Shown here: positions 35,791 to 44,315 of the stretch, piece after piece
How positions within the stretch are numbered: the first letter of the stretch is position 1
How the letters are laid out: each line of letters begins with the position of its first letter
NCBI GenBank assembly: GCA_009777635.1
Contig: WRLK01000010.1
Location: forward strand, 1-64,000
DNA length: 64,000 bases
Source: Oscillospiraceae bacterium
GTDB lineage: Bacteria > Bacillota > Clostridia > Oscillospirales > Ruminococcaceae
Direction: 5' to 3'
The notes under the pieces: model-generated
Told to the model about the DNA's origin: nothing
The model's input: only the letters and a program-made list of their open reading frames with translations
Databases searched by the model: none
Made by a program: the position numbers and the translations under genes

Positions 35791-36306
35791 TCAGACGGAT
35801 TTCTTTAAAACATGGCCTTCTCCGCCGGAGACAGGCTTCGCGGCGGTACCGGGTTTTGAGTATGTCGAGGTTCTTGACTTGTCGATATGGTTTATCGACC
35901 GCTCAATAGAATAGATACGCTCTTCAATTAGCGTCTGGCATTTTTCGTTTAGGAACTTGACCTCGTCAAGACGGGATTTTAAAGCTGTAAGCAGCGACTG
36001 GAAGCGTCCCTGCTGAGAAAGCGGCATTTCACTAATCACTTCGCTTAAGCTTGAGCCTTTAAGCGACAGCTTTTCACGGTAATTCTGCACGTTGGAATCA
36101 AAGCCCCTCGACAAAAGGACAAACACCTGTTCCTCTTTGATTATACCGTCAAGAGTCGCGACGTCGAACTTCGCAATTGCCGAAAGCTTTCTTGTAAGAA
36201 GCTCGGACAATTTCGTGTAGTTTTGAAAAAATTCATCTAGATATGCGTAAAACTTGTCGTAATAAAGCTCTAGGTCAACATAAGAAACCGCAGAATGATC
36301 GGCCAT
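35791..36306 (-). CDS. flgN: Flagellar export chaperone FlgN
   Basis: 171 aa, predicted long helices. Contains FFQNYTKLSELLTRKLSAIA and ERIYSIERSINHIDKSRT, matching FlgN. Holds FlgK and FlgL for export. Starts 4 nt after flgM stop. Confidence 0.85.
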   Translation of the reverse strand: MADHSAVSYVDLELYYDKFYAYLDEFFQNYTKLSELLTRKLSAIAKFDVATLDGIIKEEQVFVLLSRGFDSNVQNYREKLSLKGSSLSEVISEMPLSQQGRFQSLLTALKSRLDEVKFLNEKCQTLIEERIYSIERSINHIDKSRTSTYSKPGTAAKPVSGGEGHVLKKSV

Positions 36307-36309
36307 CTG

Positions 36310-36612
36310 TTATTCCCCCAGAATAGCATCTACCAGCGCTTCCACCGGAACGCGATAAGTGCCGTTTTTGACTTCTGCGCGAAGCTCCGCTAAACGCTCG
36401 GGCGAAGCGGGAGCGTTGATATCGCGCTGGATCGCCGATTTAAGCGACACGAACGCCTTGTCGGCAATCGCGGTATTGCCGTGCGAAAACTCCGCAATAT
36501 CGGTGGCTTTTCCGGACTTATTGCCGGATGCGGCCTCCCCTTTTGCTTTAGCGGGTTCTCCCGACTTTTGCCCCCTGTAAATGCCGTAACCACCTGTTAC
36601 ATCGATTTTCAT
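36310..36612 (-). CDS. flgM: Anti-sigma-28 factor FlgM
   Basis: 100 aa from ATG 36612 (AAGGTG six bases upstream); GTG 36621 is possible but lies inside the ribosome site. The N-terminal half is disordered (Gly/Lys/Ala), and the C-terminal half, RLAELRAEVKNGTYRVPVEA, is the sigma-binding helix pair. Holds sigma-28 inactive until exported through the finished hook. First gene of the operon with a sigma-28-type promoter. Confidence 0.88.
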   Translation of the reverse strand: MKIDVTGGYGIYRGQKSGEPAKAKGEAASGNKSGKATDIAEFSHGNTAIADKAFVSLKSAIQRDINAPASPERLAELRAEVKNGTYRVPVEALVDAILGE

Positions 36613-36684
36613 GGTATTCACCTTCCTGATTCAAGAGTGCTTAAAGGGTGCGGTAAGAAAGGAATATAAAATTTCCTATAACTG

Positions 36685-36711
36685 TTTTCGGTATGTACAT
36701 TGAAAACTTTA
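36685..36711 (-). promoter_or_regulatory. Sigma-28 (FliA/SigD)-type promoter for flgM operon
   Basis: On the minus strand TAAA (36708-36711), exactly 15 nt, ACCGAAAA (36685-36692), against the consensus TAAA-N15-GCCGATAA. The sigma factor itself is encoded at 58565-59344, closing a feedback loop. Confidence 0.7.
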
Positions 36712-36833
36712 GTCTTTTTTATAAATTGTTTTTTCTTATTTTATCAGATTTTACGTATAAAACAAAGAGGATTCATAAAATAAAATAATGGAAGCTAAGA
36801 ACAATTTCTTTTTATATGAAATATTTCTGCATA

Positions 36834-37229
36834 TTGCACAAATAAAAGGCGAACCATTCTACTGAATTTAGTCGAATATGTTTGAAATATCTTAAAATAT
36901 AATTTTGAACATACAATATGCACAATGAATCAATTAAATTTTATAACTAATGACAATTTTTAAGCTGTGTTTGCGAATAAAAAACATAAGGAAAATCCTA
37001 AAAAAATATTCTGCTTATAAAATTTTACTTTTTGCACAAACAAAAGCCAAATAATTCCGTCAAATTTAGTCGAATATGTTTGCAATATCTTAAAATAGAA
37101 TTTTGAACATACAATATATACAATAATAATATAAAATATTATGCACAATGATGAATTTTTGAGTTCTTTTTATGAACAAAAAATGGCGAATAATGTCGAT
37201 TGAATGCGGTTTTTGCTGCCCGCAGAGTT
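36834..37229. repeat. Decayed tandem duplication, 198-bp unit, between divergent flagellar operons
   Basis: Bases 36834-36920 and 37032-37118 align without gaps, 74 of 87 identical by eye, including the identical 20-mer AATTTAGTCGAATATGTTTG. The remainder of the two units shows weaker similarity. Each unit carries AGTCGAA, one base from a Spo0A box (TGTCGAA). No gene is visible in the whole 36613-37350 gap. Confidence 0.75.
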
Positions 37230-37256
37230 GACAAGTAATATTGCGTAATTTATAAT
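37228..37256 (+). promoter_or_regulatory. Consensus sigma-A promoter of the main flagellar operon
   Basis: TTGACA (37228-37233), 17-nt spacer, TATAAT (37251-37256), a perfect match. The leader to flgB is about 88 nt. It would read flgB through the downstream fli/flg/flh genes. Confidence 0.85.
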
Positions 37257-37350
37257 ACGAAATAGAAACTATATGGTGCGTATTACAAAGCGTATAACCA
37301 CTATATATATCGGTCAAGAGAAAGCTTTTTTAAAGAGGGAGGCTGTACAT

Positions 37351-37743
37351 ATGAATTTTAACAGCGTAAAATCCGCAACAATGGAGCGCTCGCTGAGCGC
37401 GTTGTGGCAAAGGGCGCAGTTGATTTCCCACAATATCGCGAACGAAGATACTCCGGGGTACAAGGCGAAGCGGCTTGCGTTTGAAAACATACTCCAAAAG
37501 GAGATTCATTCCGCGAGAAGCTCAAAAAATATGAGCCGGTCGCAAAAAGCCGCGAAGATTAGCGGGGCGCAGTCGGTGATATACGATCTTAAGCACCTTT
37601 CCGGCAGGGCCGACGGCAACAACGTCGTCCTTGACAACGAGCACATCGAGCTTGCCCGCGTGCAATTGCAGTACCAAGCGTTAAGAGACAAAATAAACGG
37701 ACACTATGCAAACCTGAAGTACGCGATAAGCGGCGGACGATAA
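37351..37743 (+). CDS. flgB: Flagellar rod protein FlgB
   Basis: 130 aa from ATG 37351 with AGGGAGG. Rod signature LISHNIANEDTPGYKAKRLA and the C-terminal helix VQLQYQALRDKINGHYANLK. Proximal rod subunit. First gene of the operon. Confidence 0.93.
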   Translation: MNFNSVKSATMERSLSALWQRAQLISHNIANEDTPGYKAKRLAFENILQKEIHSARSSKNMSRSQKAAKISGAQSVIYDLKHLSGRADGNNVVLDNEHIELARVQLQYQALRDKINGHYANLKYAISGGR

Positions 37744-37762
37744 CGGACGGAGGTAACTTAGA

Positions 37763-38314
37763 ATGGCATTTTTAAGCTCACTGGATATCGCGGGCTCCGG
37801 CATGACAGCGCAGAAGCGCAGGCTTGACGTTATCGCCGAGAATATCGCAAACCGCGACACCACAAGGACGGAGGACGGCGGCCCGTATCACCGCAAGCTC
37901 AGCGTATTTAACGAAATAAGGTCGCAAAGTTATTTTGACAATATAAAGCGCGCGGTGGAAAAAGACCAAGGGCGCTACGGGCGCTACGCAAACCTTTCGC
38001 GGCTGCATGCAAATCAGGATCAGGGCGAGTTTTACAGGCAGCTTGAGCGGGCGCGCGTCATGAACGACGGGGGGCCGAAAGGCGGCGTCGCGCTAACGCA
38101 GGTTTTTGAGGACAGGGAAACCCCGCTTGTTCCGGTTTACGACCCGAACCATCCGGACGCTGACGAAGAAGGCTATGTCTGGATGCCGAATGTCGACACC
38201 ACCGTCGAGATGATTGACGCTATGGCGGCCACTCGAAGCTACAGCGCAAACATAGCCGCATTCGAGGCCATCAAGGGCATGGCAAGGCAGGCGCTGGAAA
38301 TCAGAGGTCAATAA
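37763..38314 (+). CDS. flgC: Flagellar rod protein FlgC
   Basis: 183 aa. SSLDIAGSGMTAQKRRLDVI, then AENIAN, at the N-terminus and TVEMIDAMAATRSYSANIAA near the end. Longer than usual because of a central insertion around residues 50-110. Proximal rod subunit. Confidence 0.93.
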   Translation: MAFLSSLDIAGSGMTAQKRRLDVIAENIANRDTTRTEDGGPYHRKLSVFNEIRSQSYFDNIKRAVEKDQGRYGRYANLSRLHANQDQGEFYRQLERARVMNDGGPKGGVALTQVFEDRETPLVPVYDPNHPDADEEGYVWMPNVDTTVEMIDAMAATRSYSANIAAFEAIKGMARQALEIRGQ

Positions 38315-38353
38315 TAATACATAATATATATAATATATCAGGGGGTTTTAATT

Positions 38354-38656
38354 ATGAATATCATACCGGTTAGCAGCAATTCCGCGATTACCCCTTTCCA
38401 GTCGGCTTTTCCGGCCGCCGCGAAAACGAAGGAGCCAACGACGTTTCAGTCAATGTTTGAAGACGCGGTTTCAAACATTGAAAACTTAAACTCGATCAAA
38501 GATCAGGATTCCTTCGACCTTGCGCTCGGCAACCTCGACGACATCGGCGCGATGCAGGTGAACAGCCAAAAAGCGGAGGTCGCGCTCCAGCTGTTCGTGC
38601 AGATGCGCAACAGGATTATCGAAAGTTATCAGGAAATCCTGCGAATCAACGTTTAA
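38354..38656 (+). CDS. fliE: Flagellar hook-basal body complex protein FliE
   Basis: 100 aa. Contains FQSMFEDAVSNIENLNSIKD and the C-terminal VALQLFVQMRNRIIESYQEI helix. Joins the MS ring to the rod. ATG 38354 follows a GGGGG stretch. Confidence 0.92.
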   Translation: MNIIPVSSNSAITPFQSAFPAAAKTKEPTTFQSMFEDAVSNIENLNSIKDQDSFDLALGNLDDIGAMQVNSQKAEVALQLFVQMRNRIIESYQEILRINV

Positions 38657-38772
38657 TACCATCAGGATAATAAACCGCATACAATACTATTGGTAATATA
38701 TTGATATGAAAAAAGAGTTGCTTTTCCGGCAGAATTTAAATCCGGGAGCAATCGGAAGAATGGTACATAATT

Positions 38773-40350
38773 ATGAGAGAGAGAATAAATAGCATAATTG
38801 AACGGACAAGGGAAATATGGGCAAGCGCATCACGGCGGGCGCGGATTATCTTGTTATGCTCCGTCGGCGCTGCATTTGCTTTGGCTATTGTCCTGACGGT
38901 TGTTTTTAACCAGGCTAGGTACGTCTCGCTGTACTATGACTTGAACCAGGCGGATAACGCGCATGTCATAGCGCTTTTAAACGACGCGGGGATTCCTTAT
39001 CAGGTTGATGGCGGACGCGTGCTTGTCTCGGAATCGGATGAGGGCCGGGCAAGGCTCATGCTTGCCGTCCAAGGCTTTGAGAACCCGGGGTTCGGCTATG
39101 AGCAGCAAAACAGCGGCGGGCTTACAGCGACCCAGCAGGATAAGAACAGGCGGGAGATACAGGGCCTTCAGGACCGCTTGCAGGCGACGATTGAGCTGTT
39201 TCCGGAAGTGACGAAGGCGGTTGTCACCATCAGCATGCCGGAGCGCACGATGTTCGCGCTGCAAAACAACGAAACGCCCGTTTCGGCTTCTATTACCATC
39301 ACAAAGCGTCTGGGCCGCTCGCTCTCACAGGAGCAGGTTCAGGGAATCATCAACATAGTCAAGGATTCCGTTCAGGGCCTTGCGGAGGAAAACATTTCCA
39401 TTGTCGACAGCGAAAGCGGCGACCTGAAGCTGCTGCTTTCACAGGAAGGGGATATGCAAAGCAAAAAGCTTGAATTAACGCAGATGGTCAGCAATTCCCT
39501 GCGCGATCATATCACAAGGGTGGTACAGCCGGCGTATGGCTCCGATAATGTTGCGATTGAGGTAGTCGCAACGCTTAATACGGACTCAAGCGTCAGAGAA
39601 TCCATTACATACCAGCCAATCGACCCGAACAACCCGCAGAATAACCCGCTTGACTACTCCGAACACGAAAGGGAGCAAACGGGCGGCGAATTCCCGATCG
39701 TCGGGGGAGTTCCCGGCGCTCAGGATAACGTCGGCACCCCGCAGTATGTCGCTGAGGAAGGCGAAGCCGGGGACGTTTCCTATTACAGTAGCCACGATAT
39801 ATACGATTACCTTGTCGGCAGCCTAAGAGAACAGATTACAAAAGACGGGTTTGTTGTCGAAAGGGCGTCCGCTTCGATATTGATCAACGCAACCGCGCTG
39901 CGCGAGGGTGAGCGCGATTCGATTATCGCGCTTGCGTCAAACGCGTCCGGCATCCCGTCTGAAAACATAACGGTGCAAAATATCCCGTTTTATGTTCGCG
40001 ATATCATACCGACCCCGATTACGCAGGACCTTGGAAGACTGCTTATCATCTCGGGGCTTGGGTTCCTTGCGCTGTGTATCCTGCTTCTCGTGATTCTCAC
40101 GGCGCTTTCCCGCCGCAAGAAGGCAAGGCTTGCAGCCGAAGCCGCCGCGATGGATGAGGAGTCTGATTACGACGAAAACGGCGTGTCGCTGATGGGCTAT
40201 CTGGAAGGAGCCGAGGAAGAGGAATTCGAGCCCATAGCGCTTCAGGAATCCACGGAGCAGCGGCTTAAGATGCAAATCAAAGACCTTGCCGAATCCGACC
40301 CGGAAATCGTTGCGCAGCTTGTCAAGACATGGCTTCTTTCCAGTAGTTAA
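38773..40350 (+). CDS. fliF: Flagellar MS-ring protein FliF
   Basis: 525 aa. N-terminal membrane segment (residues 25-45), YscJ-like ring domains (LMLAVQGFENPGFGYEQQN, then ISMPERTMF), and a C-terminal membrane segment near 420-440 followed by an acidic cytoplasmic tail that docks FliG. ATG 38773 starts MRERINSIIERTREIWAS. Confidence 0.95.
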   Translation: MRERINSIIERTREIWASASRRARIILLCSVGAAFALAIVLTVVFNQARYVSLYYDLNQADNAHVIALLNDAGIPYQVDGGRVLVSESDEGRARLMLAVQGFENPGFGYEQQNSGGLTATQQDKNRREIQGLQDRLQATIELFPEVTKAVVTISMPERTMFALQNNETPVSASITITKRLGRSLSQEQVQGIINIVKDSVQGLAEENISIVDSESGDLKLLLSQEGDMQSKKLELTQMVSNSLRDHITRVVQPAYGSDNVAIEVVATLNTDSSVRESITYQPIDPNNPQNNPLDYSEHEREQTGGEFPIVGGVPGAQDNVGTPQYVAEEGEAGDVSYYSSHDIYDYLVGSLREQITKDGFVVERASASILINATALREGERDSIIALASNASGIPSENITVQNIPFYVRDIIPTPITQDLGRLLIISGLGFLALCILLLVILTALSRRKKARLAAEAAAMDEESDYDENGVSLMGYLEGAEEEEFEPIALQESTEQRLKMQIKDLAESDPEIVAQLVKTWLLSSS

Positions 40351-40410
40351 TGCAATAAAATATCATGCAATATACCGTTTCAACTTACTCATAAACAGGA
40401 GGAAAACACG

Positions 40411-41418
40411 ATGCCGCAAAGTACTTTAAGCGACGCCCAAAAAGCGGCGACAATCATGATTTCGCTCGGCTCCGAGGCCGCCGCAGGCGTGTACAAATTT
40501 TTATCGGAAGACGATGTGGAACAGCTGACGTATGAAATCGCGAAGATTCAAAAGCTAAGCTCCGAGGATGTTGAAACGATACTAAACGATTTCTACTCCC
40601 TTTGCCTAACGCAAAAGGTCGTCACGGAGGGCGGCGTGAACTACGCGAGAAACGTATTGGAAAAAGCGTTCGGAGCGCAGGTCGCAAGCTCGCTTTTAGA
40701 GCGAGTTACGCGCTCCTTAAAAACAAAGGCGTTCGAGTTTATAAGAAAAGCCGACTACAAAAACCTTATGACTACAATCCAGCACGAAAACCCGCAAACG
40801 ATAGCGCTTATCCTCTCCTATGCCAGAAGCGACCAGGCGTCCACAATCATATCGGAGCTTCCGAAAGAGGTGCGCATCGAGGTTGTCGAGCGCATCGCCA
40901 AGATGGATAGGACGTCCCCCGAAATCATAAACCAGGTCGAAAAGGTGTTAGAGCGCAAGTTCGCGTCGATGGTCTCCATGGACTTTACAGAGGTCGGCGG
41001 AATCAACTATATCGCGGACGTCATGAACCACATTGACCGCAGCTCCGAAAAATACATCTTCGACGAGCTTTATAAACGCGACGCTAAGCTCGCCGACGAA
41101 ATCCGCAACAAAATGTTCATCTTCGAGGATATCCTCCTGCTCGACGGCATGTCGATACAGCGCTTTTTGCGCGACGTCGACAGCAAAGACCTGGTCGTCG
41201 CGCTCAAGGGCTCGAATCAGGAGGTCGCGGACATCATATTCCAAAATATGTCGCAGCGTATGGGCGAGACCGTGCGAAGCGATATGGAGTACCTGCACAA
41301 TGTGCGCATGCGCGACGTCGAGGAGGCCCAGCAGCGTATCGTAGGAGTAATCCGCAAGCTTGAAGAGGAAGGCGAAATCGTCATTTCCAAGGGCGGAAAG
41401 GATGATATTCTTGTCTAG
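40411..41418 (+). CDS. fliG: Flagellar motor switch protein FliG
   Basis: 335 aa. N-terminal FliF-binding and middle domains (IALILSYARSDQASTIISEL) and the C-terminal torque helix with charged residues (QRFLRDVDSKDLVVALKGSN). EHPQ-type motif here is EHENPQ-like (QHENPQT). Its C-terminus overlaps the fliH start. Confidence 0.95.
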   Translation: MPQSTLSDAQKAATIMISLGSEAAAGVYKFLSEDDVEQLTYEIAKIQKLSSEDVETILNDFYSLCLTQKVVTEGGVNYARNVLEKAFGAQVASSLLERVTRSLKTKAFEFIRKADYKNLMTTIQHENPQTIALILSYARSDQASTIISELPKEVRIEVVERIAKMDRTSPEIINQVEKVLERKFASMVSMDFTEVGGINYIADVMNHIDRSSEKYIFDELYKRDAKLADEIRNKMFIFEDILLLDGMSIQRFLRDVDSKDLVVALKGSNQEVADIIFQNMSQRMGETVRSDMEYLHNVRMRDVEEAQQRIVGVIRKLEEEGEIVISKGGKDDILV

Positions 41419-42367
41419 AATCGTGAAATCAATGTCCGTTGTAGACGACAGGGCGCGCATGTCCGCGCACGAATTGCTGCCGGAGATTGACAGGATGCCC
41501 GTCATCAAGCCGGGAGCGTTCAGTTACCATCACAACCTATACTCCGACGAGACGCTGTTTGTTCCGGATAAAAACGGCTACCTTGACGAACTAAACCGTA
41601 TCAGGGTCGAAATTGCTGAAGCAAAAAACGAGCTGAGGAAGTTAAAGGGAAAGACCGAGGAAGCGCTGATAGAGCAGGAACGTGAGAAAGAGCGGCTTAA
41701 GCTGGAAAAGCAGGAGCGCGAGGAAGCAAGGCAGCGTGAGATTGCCCTTTCAAACGTACCCGCCGCGAAGGAGGAGGCCGCAAGGATTTTAGCCGAATCG
41801 CAGGAAAGCGCCGCCGCCATGATTTTGCAGGCAGAGGCCGAGGGCTCCAAAATAAAAGAGGATGCCCAAAGCCACGGGTATCTCGAGGGCTTTGAAAAGG
41901 GCTTTAAGCAGGCGACAGACGAGTTTACCGCAGAAAACAACCCAAAGATGAAAGGGCTCGACGATTTGCTTGAGGAGCTTTCGAATTACCGCGAGGAAAT
42001 GATTGCGCGCAACGAAAAGGATTTATTGGACGTCGTATTTACCGTTGCGGAAAAAATTGTGGGCTACGAGATTAAAAGCGAACCGCGCACCGTTGCGTCC
42101 ATGCTTTACAAAACGCTGGACGACAACCGCCGCGAGGAATATATTAGGATTACGATTTCGCCTGATTTAATGCCGGTTGACGCGAAAATCAGCGAAGAAA
42201 TCAAACAGCTGATTATATCCGCCGCACCGCAAGCCATGCTTTATATCGAGAGCGATGAATCTGACGGCACATGTTACGTCGAAACCGACAAAGGAATTAC
42301 CGACTTAAGTGTAAAAACACAGCTTAACAACGCCAGAAAGCTGCTGGAAGACGATCAATACAACTAG
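41402..42367 (+). CDS. fliH: Flagellar assembly protein FliH
   Basis: 321 aa from ATG 41402 (GGCGGAAAGG upstream), overlapping fliG by 17 nt. A long coiled coil (residues about 60-140, rich in Glu, Lys and Arg) is followed by the FliH/V-ATPase E-type C-terminal domain. Regulates the FliI ATPase and delivers it to the export gate. ATG 41432 is an alternative start. Confidence 0.88.
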   Translation: MIFLSRIVKSMSVVDDRARMSAHELLPEIDRMPVIKPGAFSYHHNLYSDETLFVPDKNGYLDELNRIRVEIAEAKNELRKLKGKTEEALIEQEREKERLKLEKQEREEARQREIALSNVPAAKEEAARILAESQESAAAMILQAEAEGSKIKEDAQSHGYLEGFEKGFKQATDEFTAENNPKMKGLDDLLEELSNYREEMIARNEKDLLDVVFTVAEKIVGYEIKSEPRTVASMLYKTLDDNRREEYIRITISPDLMPVDAKISEEIKQLIISAAPQAMLYIESDESDGTCYVETDKGITDLSVKTQLNNARKLLEDDQYN

Positions 42368-42422
42368 TAATATCAAAAATTATTTATACTAACGGTAAAC
42401 TATTTTACGGGGGATAAAGCCA

Positions 42423-43730
42423 TTGGCACTTGATTTTTCAAACAGATTGAGCCGGGTTTCAAAAGGCGATACGTCCAGCCGCATGGGGAAGATCGATAAA
42501 ATCATCGGGTTGATGGTGGAGTCGATCGGCCCCACCGCGACGATTGGCGAAATGTGCAAGATTTATGCGTCCGGCGGCCATACGATAAACGCCGAGGTTG
42601 TCGGCTTCCGCGAGGACAAAGTGCTGCTGATGCCGTATTCCGATCTTGCGGGCGTGGCTCCCGGCAGCCTTGTCGAAGCCACGAAAACAAAGCTCACGAT
42701 CCCGGTTTCGGATAAACTCATCGGGCGCGTAGTAAATTCTTTGGGCGAGCCGCTGGACGGCCTTGAAAGCCTTGAGGGCGAGCAGAAATACGAAGTAGAG
42801 GCGGTGGCCTCAAACCCGTTTTCCCGCCCTAGGATCGACACGAAAATGACGTTCGGGATCAAGGCGATCGACGGGCTTTTGACAATCGGGAAAGGCCAGC
42901 GTATGGGCATATTCGCCGGCACCGGCGTTGGGAAATCCACGCTTCTCGGGATGATTGCAAGAAACGTGCATGCCGACGTCAACGTCATAGCCCTCGTGGG
43001 CGAGCGTGGGCGTGAGGTCCGCGAGTTTATAGAGCGCGATTTGGGCGAAGAGGGACTAAAGCGGTCCGTCGTGGTCGTGGCGACGTCCGACCAGCCCGCG
43101 ATGCTGCGCTTGAAATGCCCTATGGCCGCCACTGCCATCTGCGAATATTTCAAGGACAAAGGCAGCAACGTTTTGCTGATGATGGATTCCCTGACGCGCT
43201 TTGCGATGGCGCAACGCGAGATTGGGCTCGCCTCAGGCGAGCCGCCTATCGCAAGGGGATATACGCCGTCGATGTATACCGCGATGCCGAAGCTTTTAGA
43301 GCGTACCGGAAGATTTGAAAAGGGCTCCATCACCGGTATTTATACGGTTCTTGTAGAGGGCGACGACACAAACGAGCCGATTTCCGATACTGTCCGCGGC
43401 ATCATAGACGGGCATATCATACTGTCAAGGAAGATTGCCTCAAGGAACCATTATCCCGCAATCGACGTGCTTGGCAGCATATCGCGCCTTATGAACGACA
43501 TCGACGACAAGAATCAGGTGGACGCCGCGAACAAACTGCGTTACATTATGAGCGTTTATGAATCTAATTATGATTTAATCTCAATCGGCGCGTATAAAAA
43601 AGGCTCGAACCACGAGCTTGACACGGCAATCGCGAAAATCGGCAAGATCAACAAATTTTTGCAGCAGGAAGTGTCGGAAAAGTTCGGTTACGAAGAAACT
43701 GTCGAAATGATAAAGCAAGTGATTGCTTGA
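42423..43730 (+). CDS. fliI: Flagellum-specific ATPase FliI
   Basis: 435 aa from TTG 42423 preceded by GGGGGAT. Walker A GIFAGTGVGKSTLLG, Walker B VLLMMDSLTRFAMAQREIGL, and the C-terminal IDVLGSISRLMNDI block. Energises type III export of rod, hook and filament proteins. Confidence 0.95.
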   Translation: MALDFSNRLSRVSKGDTSSRMGKIDKIIGLMVESIGPTATIGEMCKIYASGGHTINAEVVGFREDKVLLMPYSDLAGVAPGSLVEATKTKLTIPVSDKLIGRVVNSLGEPLDGLESLEGEQKYEVEAVASNPFSRPRIDTKMTFGIKAIDGLLTIGKGQRMGIFAGTGVGKSTLLGMIARNVHADVNVIALVGERGREVREFIERDLGEEGLKRSVVVVATSDQPAMLRLKCPMAATAICEYFKDKGSNVLLMMDSLTRFAMAQREIGLASGEPPIARGYTPSMYTAMPKLLERTGRFEKGSITGIYTVLVEGDDTNEPISDTVRGIIDGHIILSRKIASRNHYPAIDVLGSISRLMNDIDDKNQVDAANKLRYIMSVYESNYDLISIGAYKKGSNHELDTAIAKIGKINKFLQQEVSEKFGYEETVEMIKQVIA

Positions 43731-43743
43731 GCGTTATGATGAG

Positions 43744-44193
43744 ATGAAGAAATTTATATTTACGCTTCAAAAGCTGCTTGATTACAAAATTCAGGTGCTC
43801 GACGCAGAGCGCGCCACCCTCGCGGAGATGAACGCGGTACTGCGCAGCTTTGAAGATACGCTCGCGTCGCTTCGGGCTGAGCGGGCGCGGCGCTCCAGTG
43901 AGTACCAGAAGCAAATCGCCGCGGGGATTACGCCGGTCGACATGCAGATGCACCGAAATTACCTGCGCACACTTGACGACTTAATCTTCCAAAAGGAAGT
44001 GCAGATAGATATGCAGCGCAAGGTCATCGACAAGCAGATGGACAAGGTTCGCGAAACGAATATGGATATCTCAACCATGGAAAAGCTCAAGGAAACAAGG
44101 CTGGAGGAATATAATTACCTTGAACGGAAAGAACAGGAGTTATTTATCGAAGAGTTTATCAGCAATAAAAAAGTAATGTCCGACGCGCAATGA
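43744..44193 (+). CDS. fliJ: Flagellar export protein FliJ
   Basis: 149 aa, all predicted coiled coil, starting MKKFIFTLQKLLDYKIQVLD at ATG 43744. Acts as the stalk of the FliI ring and chaperone escort. A start seven codons earlier lies too close to the fliI stop. Confidence 0.88.
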   Translation: MKKFIFTLQKLLDYKIQVLDAERATLAEMNAVLRSFEDTLASLRAERARRSSEYQKQIAAGITPVDMQMHRNYLRTLDDLIFQKEVQIDMQRKVIDKQMDKVRETNMDISTMEKLKETRLEEYNYLERKEQELFIEEFISNKKVMSDAQ

Positions 44194-44315
44194 ACGCCTC
44201 CGACCGTATGCCAATCCTTAATTATGTCAAAAAACTCCGATTTTGTTACCACGCCCTGATTATATATGGAGTATCGTGATATAACTGGTATAGAACAGAA
44301 AGGGGGCTGAGATAC

